Part shown: one piece after another, positions 1 through 8,924 of the stretch
How the letters are laid out: each line of letters starts with the position of its first letter
Numbering within the stretch: position 1 is the first letter of the stretch
Origin: Streptomyces erythrochromogenes
Lineage (GTDB): Bacteria; Actinomycetota; Actinomycetes; Streptomycetales; Streptomycetaceae
DNA: 64,000 bases
NCBI RefSeq assembly: GCF_036170895.1
Contig: NZ_CP108036.1
Coordinates: 372,001 to 436,000 of the forward strand
Reading direction: 5' to 3'
Made by a program: the position numbers and the translations under genes
The notes under the pieces: generated by a model
Seen by the model: the letters and a program-made list of their open reading frames with translations, nothing else
The model's database searches: none
Told to the model about the DNA's origin: nothing

Positions 1-8
1 CCGCTTGT

Positions 9-28
9 CTATGCAACGAGTTGCATAG
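9..28. promoter_or_regulatory. Perfect inverted repeat, probable PadR operator
   Basis: Two perfect 9-bp arms, CTATGCAAC and GTTGCATAG, are separated by GA and end 12 bases before the ATG of the PadR gene. PadR dimers bind short palindromes of this kind and usually repress their own promoter, so autoregulation is the likely role. The link to this protein is an inference from position. Confidence 0.65.
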
Positions 29-40
29 CAGGATCGGGGC

Positions 41-613
41 ATGGCGCTCGAACACGCGATCCTCGTCTCCCTGCTGGAGAAGCCGGGCTCCGGCTATGAG
101 CTGGCCCGCCGGTTCGAGCGGTCGATCGGCTACTTCTGGACCGCCACGCACCAGCAGATCTACCGCGTGCTCAAGCGCATGGAGAGCGACGGCATGCTCG
201 CCGTCCGTACGGTCCCGCAGCAGGGTCGGCCGGACAAGAAGGAGTATTCGGCCGCGGATGCCGGCCGGGCCGCGCTCGCACAGTGGCTGCACGAGCCGAT
301 CGAACCGGAGAGCCTGCGCCACGACCTCGCCGTGAAGATCCGCGGGGCGGCCTTCGACGACCCGGCCTCCCTGATCCGCGAGGTCGCACGGCACCAGCAG
401 GCCCACCGGGACCGCCTCGCGCGCTATCTCGCCGGCGAGCTGCGCGACTTCACCGGGCCCGAGGCCCCCGCGCCGCTCGACGCCGGCCAGGAACTGCAGC
501 ACGTCGTGCTGCGCGGCGGCATCGCGCAGGAGCGGATGACCATCGCCTGGCTCGACGACGTCCTGGCCACCCTCCAGCGGCTCGGCCGCACGGCGCCGCC
601 CGCGACCGGCTGA
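41..613 (+). CDS. PadR family transcriptional regulator
   Basis: A 190-residue protein of the PadR family, DNA-binding repressors that often respond to small aromatic or lipophilic ligands. The N-terminal winged helix (about residues 4-75) shows the family pattern: ILVSLLEKPGSGYELARRF, then HQQIYRVLKRMESDGML, then a wing with GRPDKKEYS. The rest (about 95-180) is the helical dimerisation part with the length typical of the long PadR subfamily. The ATG at 41 is chosen because the conserved domain begins a few residues later. A perfect palindrome lies just upstream. The acyl-CoA dehydrogenase gene follows 92 bases downstream in the same direction and is the obvious candidate target and operon partner. 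Confidence 0.9.
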   Translation: MALEHAILVSLLEKPGSGYELARRFERSIGYFWTATHQQIYRVLKRMESDGMLAVRTVPQQGRPDKKEYSAADAGRAALAQWLHEPIEPESLRHDLAVKIRGAAFDDPASLIREVARHQQAHRDRLARYLAGELRDFTGPEAPAPLDAGQELQHVVLRGGIAQERMTIAWLDDVLATLQRLGRTAPPATG

Positions 614-705
614 GCCGCGACCGGGCGCACCTCGCCCCCTCCCTCGTCTCTCCCTCCGCGCACCCGCGCGAACCTCGACTCCGACCCCTCGGAAGGTGAT
701 CCGCC

Positions 706-2436
706 GTGTCCGATCCTCTGCTGTTCCACCCGCACACCTACGACCCCGCCCACTTCGACCCGGAGACGCGCAGGCTGCTGCGCGCCACCGTGGACTGGTT
801 CGAGGCCCGCGGCAAGCGCCGGATCATCGAGGACTACCGCACCCGCGCCTGGCTGGCCGACTTCCTCGCCTTCTCCGCCAAGGAAGGGCTCTTCGCGACC
901 TTCCTGACCCCGGCGTCCGCCGCCGGCGAGGACGAGCCGGACAAGCGCTGGGACACCGCACGGATCGCGGCCCTCAACGAGATCTTCGGCTTCTACGGCC
1001 TCGACTACTGGTACGCCTGGCAGGTCACCATCCTCGGCCTCGGCCCGGTCTGGCAGAGCGACAACGCCGCCGCCCGCGAGCGCGCCGCGCAACTCCTGTC
1101 GGAGGGCGAGGTGTTCGCATTCGGCCTGTCCGAGAAGACGCACGGCGCCGACATCTACTCCACCGACATGCTGCTGGAGCCGTCCACCGACGGTGCCGGC
1201 GGTTTCCGCGCCAGCGGCTCCAAGTACTACATCGGCAACGGCAACGCAGCCGGGCTCGTCTCCGTCTTCGGCCGCCGCACCGACGTCGAGGGCCCCGACG
1301 GCTACGTCTTCTTCGCCGCCGACAGCCGCCACCCGGCGTACCGGCTCGTGAAGAACGTCGTCGACTCCTCCAAGTACGTCAGCGAGTTCCGCCTGGAGGA
1401 CTACCCGGTGGCCGCCGAGGACGTCCTGCACACCGGGCGGGCCGCCTTCGACGCCGCGCTCAACACCGTCAATGTCGGCAAGTTCAACCTCTGCACCGCC
1501 TCGATCGGCATCTGCGAGCACGCGATGTACGAGGCCGTCACGCACGCGCACAACCGGATCCTGTACGGCCGGCCCGTCACCGCCTTCCCGCACGTGCGCC
1601 GCGAGCTGGCCGACGCCTACGTCCGCCTCGTCGGGATGAAGCTGTTCAGCGACCGCGCCGTCGACTACTTCCGCTCCGCCGGCCCCGACGACCGCCGTTA
1701 CCTGCTCTTCAACCCGATGACCAAGATGAAGGTCACGACGGAGGGCGAGAAGGTCATCGACCTGATGTGGGACGTGATCGCCGCCAAGGGCTTCGAGAAG
1801 GACAACTACTTCGCCCAGGCGGCCGTCGAGATCCGCGGACTGCCCAAGCTGGAGGGCACGGTCCACGTCAACCTCGCCCTGATCCTCAAGTTCATGCGCA
1901 ACCACCTGCTGGAGCCGGCCGAGTACGCGCCCGTGCCGACGCGGCTCGACGCGGCCGACGACGACTTCCTGTTCCGGCAGGGTCCGGCCCGCGGTCTGGG
2001 CTCCGTACGCTTCCACGACTGGCGTCCGGCGTACGACGCCTACGCCGCCGTGCCGAACGTCGCCCGGTTCCGCGAACAGGCCGACGCCCTGGCCGAGTTC
2101 GCGGCCACCATCGCGCCCGACGAGGCGCAGGGCCGCGACCTCGACTTCCTCCTCTCGGTGGGGCAGCTGTTCGCCCTGGTCGTCCACGGGCAGCTGATCC
2201 TGGAGCAGGCCCGCCTGACGGACCTGGACGAATCCGTGCTGGACGAGCTGTTCTCGGTGCTCGTGCGCGACTTCTCCCAGCACGCCGTCGAACTGCACGG
2301 CAAGGACTCCAGCACGCCGGAGCAGCAGGCCTGGGCCCTGGCCGCCGTCCGCCGCCCAGTCGTCGACGAGGCCCGCGCGGCCCGCGTCTGGGCCCGTGTC
2401 GAGGCCCTCTCCGGCGCCTACGAGATGGCGCAGTAG
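706..2436 (+). CDS. Acyl-CoA dehydrogenase family protein
   Basis: A 576-residue flavoprotein of the acyl-CoA dehydrogenase superfamily, expected to oxidise an acyl thioester with FAD. The segment FGLSEKTHGADIYSTDM matches the flavin/substrate loop of the family, and GLPKLEGTVHVN matches the C-terminal I-EGT motif. It is longer than the usual 380-400 residues, with about 130 extra C-terminal residues, so it belongs to an enlarged subgroup with unknown substrate. The GTG at 706 follows GGAAGGTGATCC at a good distance. It lies directly behind the padR gene and is probably controlled by it. I cannot assign the catalytic glutamate from sequence alone. Confidence 0.85.
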   Translation: MSDPLLFHPHTYDPAHFDPETRRLLRATVDWFEARGKRRIIEDYRTRAWLADFLAFSAKEGLFATFLTPASAAGEDEPDKRWDTARIAALNEIFGFYGLDYWYAWQVTILGLGPVWQSDNAAARERAAQLLSEGEVFAFGLSEKTHGADIYSTDMLLEPSTDGAGGFRASGSKYYIGNGNAAGLVSVFGRRTDVEGPDGYVFFAADSRHPAYRLVKNVVDSSKYVSEFRLEDYPVAAEDVLHTGRAAFDAALNTVNVGKFNLCTASIGICEHAMYEAVTHAHNRILYGRPVTAFPHVRRELADAYVRLVGMKLFSDRAVDYFRSAGPDDRRYLLFNPMTKMKVTTEGEKVIDLMWDVIAAKGFEKDNYFAQAAVEIRGLPKLEGTVHVNLALILKFMRNHLLEPAEYAPVPTRLDAADDDFLFRQGPARGLGSVRFHDWRPAYDAYAAVPNVARFREQADALAEFAATIAPDEAQGRDLDFLLSVGQLFALVVHGQLILEQARLTDLDESVLDELFSVLVRDFSQHAVELHGKDSSTPEQQAWALAAVRRPVVDEARAARVWARVEALSGAYEMAQ

Positions 2437-2451
2437 TCACCCCGCCCCCTC

Positions 2452-2484
2452 GGCGGTCCGCACGCCACCACCGTGCGGACCGCC
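2452..2484. terminator. Bidirectional terminator hairpin
   Basis: A perfect 13-bp stem (GGCGGTCCGCACG paired with its complement) with a 7-base loop sits between the converging acyl-CoA dehydrogenase and monooxygenase genes. There is no T-run, as is common for GC-rich actinobacterial terminators. Confidence 0.7.
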
Positions 2485-2529
2485 GGGGGCAGTCGCCGGG
2501 GGCCACTCGCCGGGCCGGGTCCCCGCCGG

Positions 2530-3762
2530 TCAGCGCAGGGATTCGGCCGGGGGGCGCTCGCGGAGGGCGCCGTAGGCGATGAAGTACGCGGGGATCCGGT
2601 TCAGCCAGGGTGACTCGGTGACGAGTTCCGTCAACCGCTTGGCGCGCCGGGGGTTGCCGAAGGCGGTGCGGCCGGCGAGGAGCGGTTCGAAGACCTGGGT
2701 GTGGGCCAGGCGTTGGAGGCCCTGGGTCGCCACGGTGGTGGGCCAGCGGCGGCGCTGGACGCGGCGTACGTCGTGCAGTCCCACCGTGCCCTCGCGCAGC
2801 GGGCGCACGAGGTGGCGGGCCGCGGCAACCGCGTCCTGTACGGCGAGGTTGATGCCGATGCCGCCCACCGGTGACATCGCGTGGGCGGCGTCGCCGATGC
2901 ACAGCAGACCGGGGCGGTGCCAGCGGCGCAGGCGGTCCAGTCGTACGTCGAGCAGTTTCACCTCGTCCCAGGAGGTGAGGGCGTGGCTGCGGTCGGCCAG
3001 CCAGGGGGCGGCCTCCGCGAAGCGGGTCATGAAGCGCTCCAGGCCCTCGGCGCGGCGCTCGGCGTCGGTTCCCTTGGGGATGAGCGCGGCGCACTGCCAC
3101 TAGTCGCCGCGGTCGATGAGCGCGGTGAAGAACCGGTCGCCCAGGCCGCCGACGAGCCCGCTGGGGTCGTCCTGGTGGCGGGGCAGCCGGAACCACCAGG
3201 CGTCCATGGGGCACGGGAAGTGCTCCAGGCCCAGTTCGGGCAGCGCCCTGGCCAGTGAGCCGCGGCCGTCGCAGGCGACGGTCAGGGTGGCCCTGAGTTC
3301 GCCGGTGGCGCCGTCCGCGGTGCGGTAGCGCACGCCGCCCACGCGGCCGCCCTCGATGAGGAAGCCGGTCGCCTCGGTGTCCATGCGCAGGTGGAAGGAG
3401 GGTTCCCGGCCCGCTTCGTCGGCGAGGAGGTCGAGGAGGTCCCATTGGGGCACCATCGCGATGTAGTTGTACTTGCCGTGCAGGGCCCCGATGTTCCCGA
3501 CGGTGACCAGGGACCGGTCCGGCCCGATGGGCAGCTGGACCGTGGTGACGCGGCGCTGCGGCAGCCGGGCGAAGCGGTCGGCGAGGCCGATGTCGTCCAG
3601 CAGCGACAGGGTGGTGGGGTGCACGGTGTCGCCGCGGAAGTCGCGCAGGAAGTCCCCGTGTTTCTCCAGGACGGTGACCTCCACCCCGGCGCGGGCCAGC
3701 AGGAGCGCCAGCACCATTCCGGCGGGGCCGCCCCCCACCACGCAGCAGGTCGTTCGCTCCAC
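2530..3762 (-). pseudogene. FAD-dependent monooxygenase with in-frame amber stop
   Basis: The gene reads from ATG at 3762 to the stop at 2530 as one frame of 411 codons except for a TAG at 3100-3102. The first part has the Rossmann FAD motif VVGGGPAGMVLALLLARAG and the second part has the GD motif (GDAAHAMSPVGGIGIN) of UbiH/PHBH-type hydroxylases. Both halves are in the same frame, and the text around the stop reads LIDRGD-stop-WQCAALIPKG. Relatives normally have an aromatic residue there (RGDYWQC), so one change from TAC to TAG explains it. Without suppression the product would lack the substrate and second flavin region. The gene is divergent from the GlxA-type regulator, which may once have controlled it. 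A base-call error is possible. Confidence 0.8.
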
Positions 3763-3788
3763 GGCACACCGCTTCCTTCGCGGAGATC

Positions 3789-3806
3789 GGGGATCGGGCG
3801 ATCCCC
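3789..3806. promoter_or_regulatory. Palindrome in divergent promoter region
   Basis: GGGGATCG and CGATCCCC are perfect 8-bp arms with a 2-bp spacer. They lie in the 114-bp gap between the divergent monooxygenase and GlxA-type regulator genes, a natural place for an operator. The binding protein is not known. Confidence 0.45.
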
Positions 3807-3876
3807 AGGGACGTCATACCGCACCGGCGGCGACGGCCCGGGCAGGACACCCCCGGGTCGCGCGTAGGCTCGACCC

Positions 3877-4833
3877 GTGCCAGCCTCTCGTCTCCACCGC
3901 GTCGCCGTCCTCGTCCTCGAAGGCGCGAAGCCGCTCGACGTCGGCATCCCGGCGCAGGTCTTCACGACCCGCGCGAGCATGCCCTACGAGGTGCGGGTGT
4001 GCGGTGCGGCGCCCGGGCTCGTGGCCGGCGGCGACGGCCTGTCGTACCACGTGACGCACGGGCTGGATGCCCTGGCGTGGGCCGACATCGTCTTCGTCCC
4101 GGGCTACCGCTTCCCGGACCGCGACGACCCGCCGCGGCCCGTCATCGATGCGCTGATCGCCGCCCACGAGCGGGGCGCGCGGCTCGCCGCCATCTCGACG
4201 GGGGCGTTCGCGCTCGCCGCGACGGGCCTGCTCGACGGCAAGCGCGCCACGACGCACTGGCACTACGCCCGGGCCCTCACGGCCAAGCACCCGCACGTCC
4301 GGGTCGACGAGAACGTCCTGTTCGTCGACGAGGGCAGCGTCCTCACCTCGGCGGGCGCCGCCTCCGGCATCGACCTGTGCCTGCACATCCTGCGCAGCGA
4401 CCTCGGGGTCGCCGCGTCCAACCACGCGGCGCGGCGCCTGGTCGCCGCCCCCTACCGCAGCGGCGGCCAGGCTCAGTACGTGCCGCGCAGCGTGCCCGAG
4501 CCGCTCGGTGAGCGGTTCGCCGCCACCCGGGAGTGGGCGCTGATCCGGCTCGGCGAGCCGCTCACGCTGGAGTCGCTGGCCCGGCACGCCGGGGTGTCGC
4601 CCCGTACGTTCTCGCGGCGGTTCGCGGAGGACACCGGGTACACGCCGATGCAGTGGGTCATGCGCGCCCGCGTCGACGTGGCCAGGGAGCTGCTCGAACG
4701 CTCCCAGCGCGGCGTCGAGCAGATCGCCGCCGATGTCGGCCTGGGTACGGGCGCGAACCTGCGGCTGCACTTCCAGCGGATCCTGGGCACCACGCCGACC
4801 GAGTACCGGCGCACCTTCACGAAGGGCGAATAG
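3877..4833 (+). CDS. GlxA family AraC-type transcriptional regulator
   Basis: A 318-residue regulator with an N-terminal DJ-1/PfpI-like domain (about 5-165) and a C-terminal pair of AraC helix-turn-helices (about 225-310, including LESLARHAGVSPRTFSRRF and DVGLGTGANLRLHFQRI). The position that holds the nucleophilic cysteine in PfpI hydrolases reads ISTGAFALAA here, so serine replaces it and the domain is probably a sensor and not an enzyme. The GTG at 3877 fits the start of the DJ-1 fold. It is divergent from the broken flavin monooxygenase and is followed by a strong terminator, so it is a single-gene transcript. Confidence 0.88.
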   Translation: MPASRLHRVAVLVLEGAKPLDVGIPAQVFTTRASMPYEVRVCGAAPGLVAGGDGLSYHVTHGLDALAWADIVFVPGYRFPDRDDPPRPVIDALIAAHERGARLAAISTGAFALAATGLLDGKRATTHWHYARALTAKHPHVRVDENVLFVDEGSVLTSAGAASGIDLCLHILRSDLGVAASNHAARRLVAAPYRSGGQAQYVPRSVPEPLGERFAATREWALIRLGEPLTLESLARHAGVSPRTFSRRFAEDTGYTPMQWVMRARVDVARELLERSQRGVEQIAADVGLGTGANLRLHFQRILGTTPTEYRRTFTKGE

Positions 4834-4863
4834 GCCGGTGAGGGGCCTGCGAGGGGGCCGTGA

Positions 4864-4896
4864 GGATCTCGCCACCCCTGTTGGCGAGATCCTTTT
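4864..4896 (+). terminator. Rho-independent terminator after the GlxA-type gene
   Basis: A perfect 11-bp stem, GGATCTCGCCA with TGGCGAGATCC, closes a 7-base loop and is followed directly by TTTT. It lies 30 bases after the regulator stop codon and upstream of gap. Confidence 0.85.
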
Positions 4897-4971
4897 GAAC
4901 AGTGGCGATCACGCCGCTGTCGTGGGCGGGCGCGGGCGGCGAACCTGATGGCGAACGAAAGGGACTCGCTC

Positions 4972-5970
4972 ATGACTCGCATCGCCATCAACGGATTCGG
5001 CCGCATCGGACGCAACGTGCTGCGCGCGCTGCTCGAACGCGACAGCGACCTCGAGGTCGTCGCCGTCAACGACCTCACCGAGCCGAAGGCCCTCGCACGG
5101 CTGCTGGCGTACGACAGCACCTCGGGCCGGCTCGGCCGCCCGGTGACCGTCGAGGGGAACACCCTGGTCGTCGACGGCCGCCGCATCACGGTGCTGGCCG
5201 AGCGGGAGCCGGAGCAGCTGCCGTGGGCCGAGCTCGGCGTGGAGATCGTGCTGGAGGCCACCGGCCGCTTCACCTCGGCCGAGGCCGCTCGCGCCCACCT
5301 CAAGGCGGGGGCGAAGAAGGTTCTGGTCAGCGCGCCCTCGGACGGTGCCGACGTCACGCTGGCGTACGGCGTCAACACCGACGCCTACGACCCGGCCGTG
5401 CACACCATCGTCTCGAACGCGTCGTGCACGACCAACGCGCTCGCCCCGCTGGCCGCGGTCCTCGACGAGCTCGCGGGCATCGAGCACGGCTTCATGACGA
5501 CGGTGCACGCCTACACGCAGGAGCAGAACCTGCAGGACGGTCCGCACCGCGACCCCCGCCGCGCCCGCGCCGCCGGTGTCAACATCGTCCCGACCTCGAC
5601 GGGCGCCGCGAAGGCGATCGGCCTGGTGCTGCCGCAGCTCGACGGCAAGCTGTCGGGCGACTCGATCCGCGTGCCGGTCCCGGTGGGCTCCATCGTGGAG
5701 CTCAACACGACCGTCTCCCGCGAGGTGACGCGCGAGGAGATCCTCGAGGCGTACCGCGCCGCGGCCGAGGGCCCGCTGGCCGGCGTGCTGGAGTACTCGG
5801 AGGACCCGCTGGTGTCGTCCGACATCACCGGCAACCCCGCCTCGTCGATCTTCGACTCGGAGCTCACCCGGGTCGAGGGCCGCCACGTCAAGGTCGTCGC
5901 CTGGTACGACAACGAGTGGGGCTTCTCGAACCGCGTGATCGACACCCTCACGCTCCTGGCCGCGGGCTGA
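4972..5970 (+). CDS. gap: Glyceraldehyde-3-phosphate dehydrogenase (type I)
   Basis: A 332-residue class I GAPDH that converts glyceraldehyde 3-phosphate, phosphate and NAD to 1,3-bisphosphoglycerate in glycolysis. The Rossmann start INGFGRIGRNVL, the catalytic Cys152 in SNASCTTN, His179 in TTVHAYTQ, and the late block WYDNEWGFSNRV are all present and the length is typical. The ATG at 4972 is preferred over an in-frame ATG at 4948 because AAAGGGA precedes it and it gives the standard MTRIAINGFG start. The gene is isolated between two terminators. Streptomycetes carry more than one GAPDH paralogue, so this may be a secondary copy. Confidence 0.95.
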   Translation: MTRIAINGFGRIGRNVLRALLERDSDLEVVAVNDLTEPKALARLLAYDSTSGRLGRPVTVEGNTLVVDGRRITVLAEREPEQLPWAELGVEIVLEATGRFTSAEAARAHLKAGAKKVLVSAPSDGADVTLAYGVNTDAYDPAVHTIVSNASCTTNALAPLAAVLDELAGIEHGFMTTVHAYTQEQNLQDGPHRDPRRARAAGVNIVPTSTGAAKAIGLVLPQLDGKLSGDSIRVPVPVGSIVELNTTVSREVTREEILEAYRAAAEGPLAGVLEYSEDPLVSSDITGNPASSIFDSELTRVEGRHVKVVAWYDNEWGFSNRVIDTLTLLAAG

Positions 5971-5996
5971 GCAGCCGCCCCGCAGTCAGTGACCCG

Positions 5997-6029
5997 CGCT
6001 CCGGCCGGCCCCTCGGGCCGGCCGGAGCG
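5997..6029. terminator. Bidirectional terminator between gap and gltD
   Basis: A perfect 15-bp stem (CGCTCCGGCCGGCCC with its complement) and a 3-base CTC loop. On the + strand it is followed by TGCCGTTTT, ideal for gap; on the other strand it follows the gltD stop by 8 bases. Confidence 0.85.
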
Positions 6030-6037
6030 TGCCGTTT

Positions 6038-7576
6038 TCAGAAGTCCCCGTAGCGCATGCGGCCGAGGGCCGTCATGGGCCGGTCGTGGGCGGCCACCGG
6101 GGCCGGCAGGCACGTGGAGCCCGTGAGGTAGCGGTCCACGGCGGCTGCCACGGCCCGGCCCTCGGCGATGGCCCACACCACGAGCGACTGCCCGCGGCCC
6201 GCGTCGCCCGCGACGAACACCCCAGGTGCCCGCCCCCCGCTCGCCGCGAAGCCGGCGTCGCGCGCGTAGTTGCCGCGCTCGTCGTACTCCAGGCCCAGCT
6301 GCTCGCGCAGGCCGCCCGCCCGCTCGGGGCCGGAGAAGCCGAGGGCGAGCAGGACCAGCCCGGCGGGTACGACCCGTTCCGTGCCCGCCAGGGGGCTGCG
6401 GCCCACGGGCTCGACGGCGGTCAGGTGCAGGGCCCGTACCCGGCCCGCGGCGTCACCCTCGAAGCGCAGGGTGGCGCAGGCGAACAGCCGGGGGTCGCGG
6501 CCCTCGCGCCCGCGGGCCTCGTCGTGGGCGTGGGAGATCCGGTACGTCTTCGGGTACACGGGCCAGGGTTCGTCGTCGGTGCGGCCCGGTCCGGGCTCGG
6601 GGTTGATGTCGAGCTGGACCACGGAGATCGCGCCCTGCCGCAGGGCGGTGCCCATGCAGTCGGAACCGGTGTCGCCGCCTCCGACGATGACCACGTGCCT
6701 GCCTTCGGCAGTGATGGGCGACTTGGACCAGTCGCCCTCCCGCACCCGGTTCGCGCAGGTCAGGTACTCCATGGCCTGGTGGATGCCGCGGAGCTCGCGG
6801 CCGGGGACGGGCAGTTCCCTGCGCTCGCCGGCTCCGATCGCGACGACGACGGCGTCGCACCGGCCGCGCAGCTCGGCGGCATCGGCAGCGGCATCACCCG
6901 CGGTGGCCGTGTCGTCGGTGCCTCCCACGTCGTGTCCCGTGACGAACACCGTGCCTTCGGCCCGCATCTGCTCGATCCGCCGGTCCAGGTGCGCCTTCTC
7001 CATCTTGAACTCGGGGATGCCGTAGCGCAGCAGGCCGCCGATCCGGTCGGCCCGCTCGTGGACCGTGACCGCGTGCCCGGCCCGGGTCAGCTGCTGCGCG
7101 GCGGCCAGGCCGGCCGGCCCGGAGCCTATGACGGCGACGGTTTTGCCGCTGTGCCGCTCCGGCGGGCTCGCCGCCATGTAGCCGCGGCGCAGCCCCTCGT
7201 CCACGATGGCCTGCTCGACGTTCTTGATGGTCACCGGTTCGGCGTTGATCGTGAGGACGCAGGCGTCCTCGCAGGGGGCCGGGCAGAGCCTTCCGGTGAC
7301 CTCCGGGAAGTTGTTGGTCGCGTGCAGCCGCTCGTACGCCGCGCGCCAGTCGGCGTGCGCGGCGTAGGCGTTCCACTCGGGTATGAGGTTCCCGAGCGGG
7401 CAGCCGGTGTGGCAGAACGGGATCCCGCAGTCCATGCAGCGGTCGGCCTGCCGGGAGACGAGCGGGAGCAGGGCCTGGCCGGCGTGGACCTCGCGCCAGT
7501 CGCCGAGCCGTTCCTCGACGGGCCGGGCGGGGACGGGCTCGCGGGGGATCCTGAGGAAGCCGAAGGGATCGGTCAC
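6038..7576 (-). CDS. gltD: Glutamate synthase small subunit (NADPH, orphan)
   Basis: A 512-residue GltD-type oxidoreductase that passes electrons from NADPH through FAD and iron-sulfur clusters, normally to the GltB large subunit for glutamate synthesis. Cluster cysteines are seen at 47, 50, 55 and 59 (CMDCGIPFCHTGCP) and in LCPAPCEDAC. The FAD motif is VAVIGSGPAGLAAAQQL and the NADPH motif is VVIVGGGDTGSDC. GTG at 7576 is preceded by GGGAGG. No gltB lies beside it, so the partner must be elsewhere, or this copy serves another acceptor. Confidence 0.9.
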   Translation of the reverse strand: MTDPFGFLRIPREPVPARPVEERLGDWREVHAGQALLPLVSRQADRCMDCGIPFCHTGCPLGNLIPEWNAYAAHADWRAAYERLHATNNFPEVTGRLCPAPCEDACVLTINAEPVTIKNVEQAIVDEGLRRGYMAASPPERHSGKTVAVIGSGPAGLAAAQQLTRAGHAVTVHERADRIGGLLRYGIPEFKMEKAHLDRRIEQMRAEGTVFVTGHDVGGTDDTATAGDAAADAAELRGRCDAVVVAIGAGERRELPVPGRELRGIHQAMEYLTCANRVREGDWSKSPITAEGRHVVIVGGGDTGSDCMGTALRQGAISVVQLDINPEPGPGRTDDEPWPVYPKTYRISHAHDEARGREGRDPRLFACATLRFEGDAAGRVRALHLTAVEPVGRSPLAGTERVVPAGLVLLALGFSGPERAGGLREQLGLEYDERGNYARDAGFAASGGRAPGVFVAGDAGRGQSLVVWAIAEGRAVAAAVDRYLTGSTCLPAPVAAHDRPMTALGRMRYGDF

Positions 7577-7680
7577 TCGCCGCCTCCCTGGATCGTTCGC
7601 GGCGGGGTGTACGGGGGGTGCGCACCGCGGTCCCGGCGCGCGCGTGAAGTGGCGGTGCGACCAGATTACGCCGCCCGGGT

Positions 7681-7720
7681 GGCGGGTGCGCAGGGCTGCG
7701 CACGGCCCTGCGCACCCGCC
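7681..7720 (-). terminator. Strong hairpin after the serine hydrolase gene
   Basis: A perfect 16-bp stem (GGCGGGTGCGCAGGGC with its complement) and an 8-base loop lie 4 bases past the stop codon of the hydrolase on the minus strand, upstream of gltD. Confidence 0.75.
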
Positions 7721-7724
7721 GGGG

Positions 7725-8924
7725 TCACCCGCGCAGCAGGGCGCAGACGAAGTCCTCCTGGACCTCCCGGACGCGCGCGAGCAGCTCGGGGTTGTCGGTC
7801 AGGGACGTCTGGGTGGTGATCGAGAAGGTCAGCGAGCGCTTTCCGTCCGCCGTGGCCGCCGCCAGCTGCGTGTAGCCGGGCGTGTTGCCGGTGTGGCCGT
7901 AGACGGTGCCGCAGCGGGTGGTGTAGCGGTAAAGGGCCAGGCCCGCCGCGGTGCGGCCGGGGCCGGGGGGCTGGGACAGCGCGCCGGGGATGAACCGGAA
8001 CTGCTCGCGGCGGGTGCGGTCCGAGAAGAGGGCGCCGCCCGCGTACCCGCGGATGAAGGCGGTCAGGTCCTTGGGCGTCGAGACGATGCCGCCTGCCGCC
8101 CAGGCACCCGAGGCGCTCACGGCCTCGCTGACGTCGACGGGCCCGTCCTGGGGGTCGATCCGGTAGCCGTGGAGGTAGGGCTCGGGGAGCCGGTAGCCCT
8201 GGGGCAGGCTGGTGGCCGTCAGGCCCAGCGGCCGGTACACGAGCTCGCGCAGCAGGGTTTCGTACCGGCGTCCGGTGGCGGCCTCCGCCATCAGGGCGAC
8301 GGCGATGTTGTCGGAGTTGGAGTACTGGTAGCGGCTGCCAGGCTGGAATTCGAGGTCCTCGTCGGCGACGAAGTCCAGCAGGCGCCGGGAGTCGAAGTGG
8401 TGGCGGGGGTCCTCGGAGATGATGTCGATGAACCCCCGGGACGCCGAGTAGTCGGGCAGTCCGCTGGTGTGGTTGAGGAGTTGACGCAGTGTCACCTGAT
8501 GCCACTGGTCGGGCTGGCCGGGCAGCACCTCGCCGATCGTGTCGTCCAGGCGCAGTCGGCCGCGGTCGACGAGGCTCAGGGCCACCGCTCCGCTGAAGGC
8601 CTTGGCGACACTGGCGATCCGCATGTGGTCGGTCGCGCTCGGAGGCCTGCCGCTCCCCACGTCGGCCACGCCCGCGCGGTAGACCTCCCTGTGGTCCCCG
8701 TCGCGCAGGACGGCGATGACTCCGGGGGGCCCGTCGGGGCGCTCGACCAGTGCGCGGAGCTCCTGGCGGAGGGCCGCTCCGCGGTCCGGCGGCGGGTTGC
8801 GGTCCGCCGCCGCCCGCGCGGGCAGTACGGAGGCACCGAGCAGGGCGCCGCACACGGCGGTGGCGGCGGCCAGGTGCAGCGAGGGGCGGATCCGGCGGGC
8901 GTGGCCGTACGGGCGTGGGGACAC
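7725..8924 (-). CDS. Secreted serine hydrolase (beta-lactamase / DD-peptidase family)
   Basis: A 399-residue exported enzyme of the class C beta-lactamase / D-Ala-D-Ala carboxypeptidase clan. An N-terminal signal (HLAAATAVCGALLGASVLPARAAA) precedes the catalytic domain. The three active-site motifs are present: SVAK (Ser105, Lys108), YSN, and GHTGNT in the HTG position. This resembles the Streptomyces R61 DD-peptidase, but esterases share the fold, so the substrate is uncertain. GTG at 8924 is chosen because CTGGAGG lies 7 bases upstream and because the signal peptide starts there; an ATG 50 codons earlier would give a nonsensical leader. Confidence 0.88.
   Translation of the reverse strand: MSPRPYGHARRIRPSLHLAAATAVCGALLGASVLPARAAADRNPPPDRGAALRQELRALVERPDGPPGVIAVLRDGDHREVYRAGVADVGSGRPPSATDHMRIASVAKAFSGAVALSLVDRGRLRLDDTIGEVLPGQPDQWHQVTLRQLLNHTSGLPDYSASRGFIDIISEDPRHHFDSRRLLDFVADEDLEFQPGSRYQYSNSDNIAVALMAEAATGRRYETLLRELVYRPLGLTATSLPQGYRLPEPYLHGYRIDPQDGPVDVSEAVSASGAWAAGGIVSTPKDLTAFIRGYAGGALFSDRTRREQFRFIPGALSQPPGPGRTAAGLALYRYTTRCGTVYGHTGNTPGYTQLAAATADGKRSLTFSITTQTSLTDNPELLARVREVQEDFVCALLRG

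Noticed and set aside
424..2298. Long open frame on the minus strand opposite the acyl-CoA dehydrogenase
   Set aside because: High GC gives long antisense frames; there is no domain and the coding sense belongs to the + strand gene.
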